Assembly: GCA_021827645.1 (NCBI GenBank)
Contig: JAKAVA010000029.1
Coordinates: forward strand, 1 to 46,382
Length of the DNA stretch: 46,382 nt
Direction of reading: 5' to 3'
Origin: Planctomycetota bacterium
GTDB lineage: Bacteria; Planctomycetota; Phycisphaerae; WQYP01
Position 1 is the first letter of the stretch. Every line of letters begins with the position of its first letter. A model generated the notes under the pieces. The model had not been told where the DNA came from. It saw only the letters and a list, made by a program, of their open reading frames with translations, and did no database searches. Below, piece by piece: positions 45,563 through 46,382 of the stretch. A program made the position numbers and the translations under genes.

Positions 45563-46016
45563 GGCTCAAACGAACCTCTATACCGGACCGGGCATTCAAC
45601 TAAGCGGCGACGCGTGGATCGATCGCCAGCAGTTAGTATATGAATTCTCGCGTTCGGGCGGTCCGGGCGGCCAAAACGTCAATAAAGTAAACACGAAAAC
45701 TGAGTTGCGAGTCAATCCTGCTTTTATTTATGGTCTATCCAATAAAGCTCGGCAACGGTTGATGTACCTGGCAAGAAACCGCCTCGATGCGGCCGGGTTA
45801 ATTGTGATGATCAGTTCCGACCAGCGGACGCAGGAAGCCAACCGGCGAAATTGCCTTGAAAAGCTGCGGCAATTGGTAACCGAGTCGCTCATCGAACCGA
45901 AGATAAGACGGAAGACCAGGCCGACTGCCGCGAGCCGTAGACGGCGGGTGGAAGGCAAAAAGACGCGAAGTAAAGTGAAGGAAGCCCGTCGCACGTCCAA
46001 ATTGATTGCGGAATAA
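45561..46016 (+). CDS. arfB: Alternative ribosome-rescue factor / peptidyl-tRNA hydrolase ArfB
   Basis: This 151-residue protein has the catalytic GGQ motif in SRSGGPGGQNVNKVNTKTEL (about residues 31-50), followed by the class I release factor-like core and a very basic C-terminal tail (RRKTRPTAASRRRRVEGKKTRSK). That tail enters the empty mRNA channel of stalled ribosomes. It lacks the codon-recognition domains of RF1/RF2, which identifies ArfB (YaeJ) rather than a standard release factor. It hydrolyses peptidyl-tRNA to free ribosomes stalled without a stop codon. The ATG at 45561 overlaps the start codon of the divergent secreted-protein gene, leaving no intergenic space for its own leader. 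Confidence 0.92.
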   Translation: MAQTNLYTGPGIQLSGDAWIDRQQLVYEFSRSGGPGGQNVNKVNTKTELRVNPAFIYGLSNKARQRLMYLARNRLDAAGLIVMISSDQRTQEANRRNCLEKLRQLVTESLIEPKIRRKTRPTAASRRRRVEGKKTRSKVKEARRTSKLIAE

Positions 46017-46166
46017 GCCTGCTTTATTGGGGGTATGCATCCCGCAAGGTCCAAGCTCGCGATTCGCAGAAATCATTCAAAAACAAGCCCCGAAGTCTGC
46101 GGCTAACTTGCAACGGTATTTGACCGAACGGCGGTGCATGAACAGCAGGGCGAACGCATACTCGGA

Positions 46167-46382
46167 TCAGGTGGAGATAAGGCGTAGGAGATAGTTTTTG
46201 TCCCAGCCGGCGATGAAGCGTTTGCCACGGATGCTCGCCTTGATCGTTTTCTCGCGCTTCAGTAGATTCAACGCCAATCGGTTCAGCCGCGAATAGTTCT
46301 CCGCCGAATGATCCACCCGCTTGCGACTCCGGTCTTCGTTGAAGGTCACATCCAACTGCCAGTGCAGATGATTCTCCACCGC
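46167..46382 (-). mobile_element. ISAs1-family transposase, C-terminal part (cut by window edge)
   Basis: The last 71 residues of a transposase are visible, running off the right edge. They read VENHLHWQLDVTFNEDRSR, then AENYSRLNRLALNLLKREKT, SIRGKRFIAGW and YLLRLI, the highly characteristic end of ISAs1-family DDE transposases, including the Glu of the DDE triad in VEN. The stop codon is at 46167-46169. The left end of the element, with its inverted repeat, should lie within 46017-46166, but I cannot define it from one side. Whether the element is complete depends on sequence beyond the window. Confidence 0.88.

Overview
The window looks like a chromosomal segment of a Gram-negative Planctomycetota bacterium, most likely of the class Phycisphaerae or a relative. 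This rests on four things. There is an LPS gene (lpxB) and an outer-membrane-barrel-like protein. EF-Tu carries the shortened, re-written switch I segment that I recall from planctomycetal EF-Tu. A eukaryote-like 'UDPGP type 1' nucleotidyltransferase is present. The tuf-to-rpoC transcription/translation supercluster is rearranged. The lineage is inferred from protein character only, because the window contains no rRNA.

Layout from left to right. 0.2-3.6 kb: a GH57 alpha-amylase-like protein and two divergent beta-class DNA methyltransferases with no recognisable restriction endonuclease. 3.6-6.5 kb: lpxB-cysS on the minus strand. 6.8-7.3 kb: a PilZ-domain protein. 7.5-15.7 kb: rpoB-rpoC (minus), ending in a strong terminator. 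15.7-16.6 kb: a long divergent control region with candidate back-to-back promoters and hairpins. 16.6-18.5 kb: rplA-rplJ-rplL (plus), also with a strong terminator. 18.6-21.8 kb: a minus-strand cluster of an AAA_21-type ATPase, a second ATPase, and a DUF4276 (TOPRIM-like) protein coupled to the second by a GTGA overlap. 22.3-23.7 kb: a secreted GH99/GH71-like protein. 24.0-27.5 kb: thrS and a UDP-sugar pyrophosphorylase. 27.5-30.1 kb: a sugar-isomerase-like TIM barrel, lysA and a small unknown protein (minus). 30.2-34.2 kb: tRNA-Thr, tuf, rpmG, tRNA-Trp, secE, nusG, a small membrane protein and rplK (minus). 34.5-35.6 kb: a PIN/TRAM membrane protein, followed by a candidate small structured RNA. 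36.1-38.8 kb: recA and a divergent undecaprenyl-phosphate sugar transferase. 39-41.5 kb: an outer-membrane-like protein, a VOC protein and galE. 41.7-43.6 kb: a second ATPase + DUF4276 pair with the same GTGA overlap. 43.6-45.6 kb: a large secreted protein of unknown function. 45.6-46.0 kb: arfB. The right edge is the C-terminus of an ISAs1-family transposase.

Most genes are housekeeping: transcription (rpoB, rpoC, nusG), translation (ribosomal proteins, tuf, cysS, thrS, arfB, two tRNAs), secretion (secE), recombination (recA), lysine synthesis (lysA) and envelope polysaccharide precursors (lpxB, UDPGP, sugar transferase, galE). Accessory modules sit between them: orphan methyltransferases, two ATPase + DUF4276 pairs with a third lone ATPase, two secreted beta-sandwich-like proteins next to those ATPase modules, and an IS element. 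The best candidates for something new are the duplicated ATPase/DUF4276 modules (possible defence systems of OLD/PARIS-like logic), the structured transcript between the PIN/TRAM gene and recA, the long hairpin-rich rplA leader, and the membrane protein wedged between nusG and rplK.
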